A DNA stretch of 64,000 bases from Paramacrobiotus metropolitanus (lineage: Eukaryota; Tardigrada; Eutardigrada; Parachela; Macrobiotidae). Location of the stretch: NCBI RefSeq assembly GCF_019649055.1, contig NW_026570225.1:372001-436000 (forward strand), given 5' to 3'. Under the pieces are notes generated by a model. It made no database searches, was not told the origin of the DNA, and was given only the letters and a program-made list of their open reading frames with translations. Below, in pieces: positions 62,595-64,000 of this stretch. Position 1 is the first letter of the stretch. The number at the start of each line of letters is the position of its first letter. The translations under genes and the position numbers were made by a program.

Positions 62595-63839
62595 CCAATT
62601 TAAAATCTCACCCTTAGCAAAGATGAAAGATCGTATTAGGGCAATGTCCAGCTTTATTTTTCCTCCTGTTTCTACTGGAATAGATCGAGCCGCAGACTTA
62701 AATTTGGGTATACGCTGCTGCCCGTTAAACTGTAATCAGGATTCGTTTCCCACCCCGCTTCTCCAAATGTCGTTCATCGGATTCGTGGTAAAGATTTTAC
62801 CAATCGATGGATTTTACTAATCGAGGGAAGTGGGAACGTGGCGACAACTCCGTTGCCAATAATCTTTATCTCCATCCTTTCATCCGCGGGACCACAGTAG
62901 AATATTTGAGGAAGACATCCATTGGTTCAACTCAACTTCACTTCCATTGAATAAAAACTGGATAAGAATTGCACTCTGGACAGGAAATCTACTGACTCTT
63001 CTCGCCGATCGTTAAATACAGAATCGTGGTAAAAGAAATGCATCCATTTGCCCCGGAATTGATAACCATAGTCGAAAAACAACGCTTATCCTTCTCGAAC
63101 AATCAGGAGAAATGTGCGTAGGAAGTTCGCGCTGCAAGATAAAGTACAGATTGAGTAAATACACAGTACTACGCAACCGAGTAGATTAATCCGCAAAATT
63201 ATAATGCTTCAATGTTTCTCGCATTCTGACCACTTCCACAAATCGTCATTCCGGCCATTGTACTGCATTAGCGGACCTCCAGCAAAATATCGTAAATTTT
63301 TATAAATCTCCAAAACTGTCTCCCTTTTTAAGATAAAGTTGTATAACGACAATAAACCACATCATTAAATCAGTTTTTAAAAAAAAATTTCCATATGAAA
63401 CAATGTGGGTTATTTTGGACACCGGTAGCTGGAAGGCGTGGTGACAGTGGCCGGATTGTTTAATGTAAGGAACACTGTAGTCAAAAGTAAGTCAGCATCT
63501 TGCAGCATGCGGCAACTTCACACGCGTCAATAATCAAAGCAAAATACACCGATCAGCTGGTCAATTAATAGTGATCTCGGTTATTGTTCTATAATATCAT
63601 GATATCACAAAATAATTCTTATGCCGACATTTTTGTATTAAAAATATTCTGGAAACTGAATTAAAGCATGTACTCAAATTTCCATGGAAACTCGAGCTGG
63701 CTTCGCAGAACCCCTCCCTTCGCCCGAAGCTCCATCCGCAACCGACATGTCGTTTTCCAATGAAACGGGTGACCCTAACCTTTCGCTAACCTGATCGCCG
63801 GGAACACAGACCTCGGCATCCAGTATTATAATAAGGGAC
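62595..63839 (-). pseudogene. Degenerate RPA1-like copy (partial)
   Basis: On the minus strand, 63839-63695 translates to a match for RPA1 exon 5: 18 of the first 27 residues agree, including VPGDQV and LGSPVSL. The acceptor phase (one base before the first codon) is also the same. The matching donor GT is changed (GCTC|GA instead of GCTG|GT). Further along the same strand, 62914-62852 resembles DBD-A of exon 8 (ADERMEIKIIG versus TDGESEIKISG). 62630-62595 faintly resembles exon 9. The three blocks are collinear with RPA1 but surrounded by stops. Most likely a decayed duplicate continuing past the window edge; a fast-evolving paralogue is the alternative. Confidence 0.55.
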
Positions 63840-64000
63840 CTCCAAGATAAAAAAACACAGACAAACTGAACAACTGCCGCAAGCATTTAGTTCCGGAATA
63901 CTGAAACAGGTCCAAACCAGTGCACTCACCTTTTTTGGCGAACATCTACTAAATATCTTTTTAGTACGATTATGGAAAACGGTGTCAGTTTTCCTGTATC
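63840..64000. other. Right edge of the window
   Basis: Probably intron and upstream sequence of the RPA1-like copy. Nothing recognisable on its own. Confidence 0.3.

Noticed and set aside
62449-62820. 123-codon plus-strand open frame near the right edge
   Set aside because: The opposite strand carries RPA1-like blocks in order, and the plus-strand translation resembles nothing.
1-64000. CRISPR array, prokaryotic operon or phage-like system
   Set aside because: The genes are intron-rich metazoan genes, and all tandem repeats lack spacers. No prokaryotic signals such as operons or ribosome binding sites are present.

Overview
This is a eukaryotic, animal-type window. Nearly every gene is split by short GT–AG introns (mostly 60–600 bp), and the encoded proteins are ordinary metazoan ones. 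Gene content fits a protostome invertebrate with compact genes. A tardigrade or similar small ecdysozoan is my best guess, but nothing in the sequence proves it. Exon models were built by hand: I joined translated segments at GT/AG sites that keep the frame and match the known protein family. I state below where a junction is uncertain.

Layout, left to right: eS7 ribosomal protein (+); a selenocysteine-type selenophosphate synthetase SEPHS2 (-, 7 exons, with in-frame UGA) whose 4-kb second intron holds a 10-bp AT satellite and an 89-bp GC-rich tandem array; a 2-kb element with ~260-bp inverted repeats (8854-10847); a deoxynucleoside kinase (-); a kinesin-6/KIF20-like motor (-); RPA1, the large RPA subunit (+); DENR (-); a membrane-anchored type-B carboxylesterase/cholinesterase-like protein (+); a 16.6-kb phospholipase C-epsilon-like gene (-) with a 222-bp hAT-type MITE in an intron; about 5.4 kb of mostly non-coding DNA; a secreted GH18 chitinase (-) with a TATA box; mago nashi (+, intronless); an unrecognised sequon-rich, probably extracellular protein (-, 5' end not found); and, at the right edge, a degenerate second copy of RPA1 (-).

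The genes do not form one pathway. Several are housekeeping genes of translation (eS7, DENR), mRNA fate (mago), DNA precursor supply and replication (dNK, RPA1), cytokinesis (KIF20), and selenoprotein synthesis (SEPHS2). The two most unusual protein observations are the recoded UGA in SEPHS2 and a deoxynucleoside kinase whose Walker A motif has Ala where Ser/Thr is expected. PLC-epsilon is unusual because it appears to lack the C-terminal Ras-association domains. I found no CRISPR array, rRNA, convincing tRNA, or new multi-gene system.
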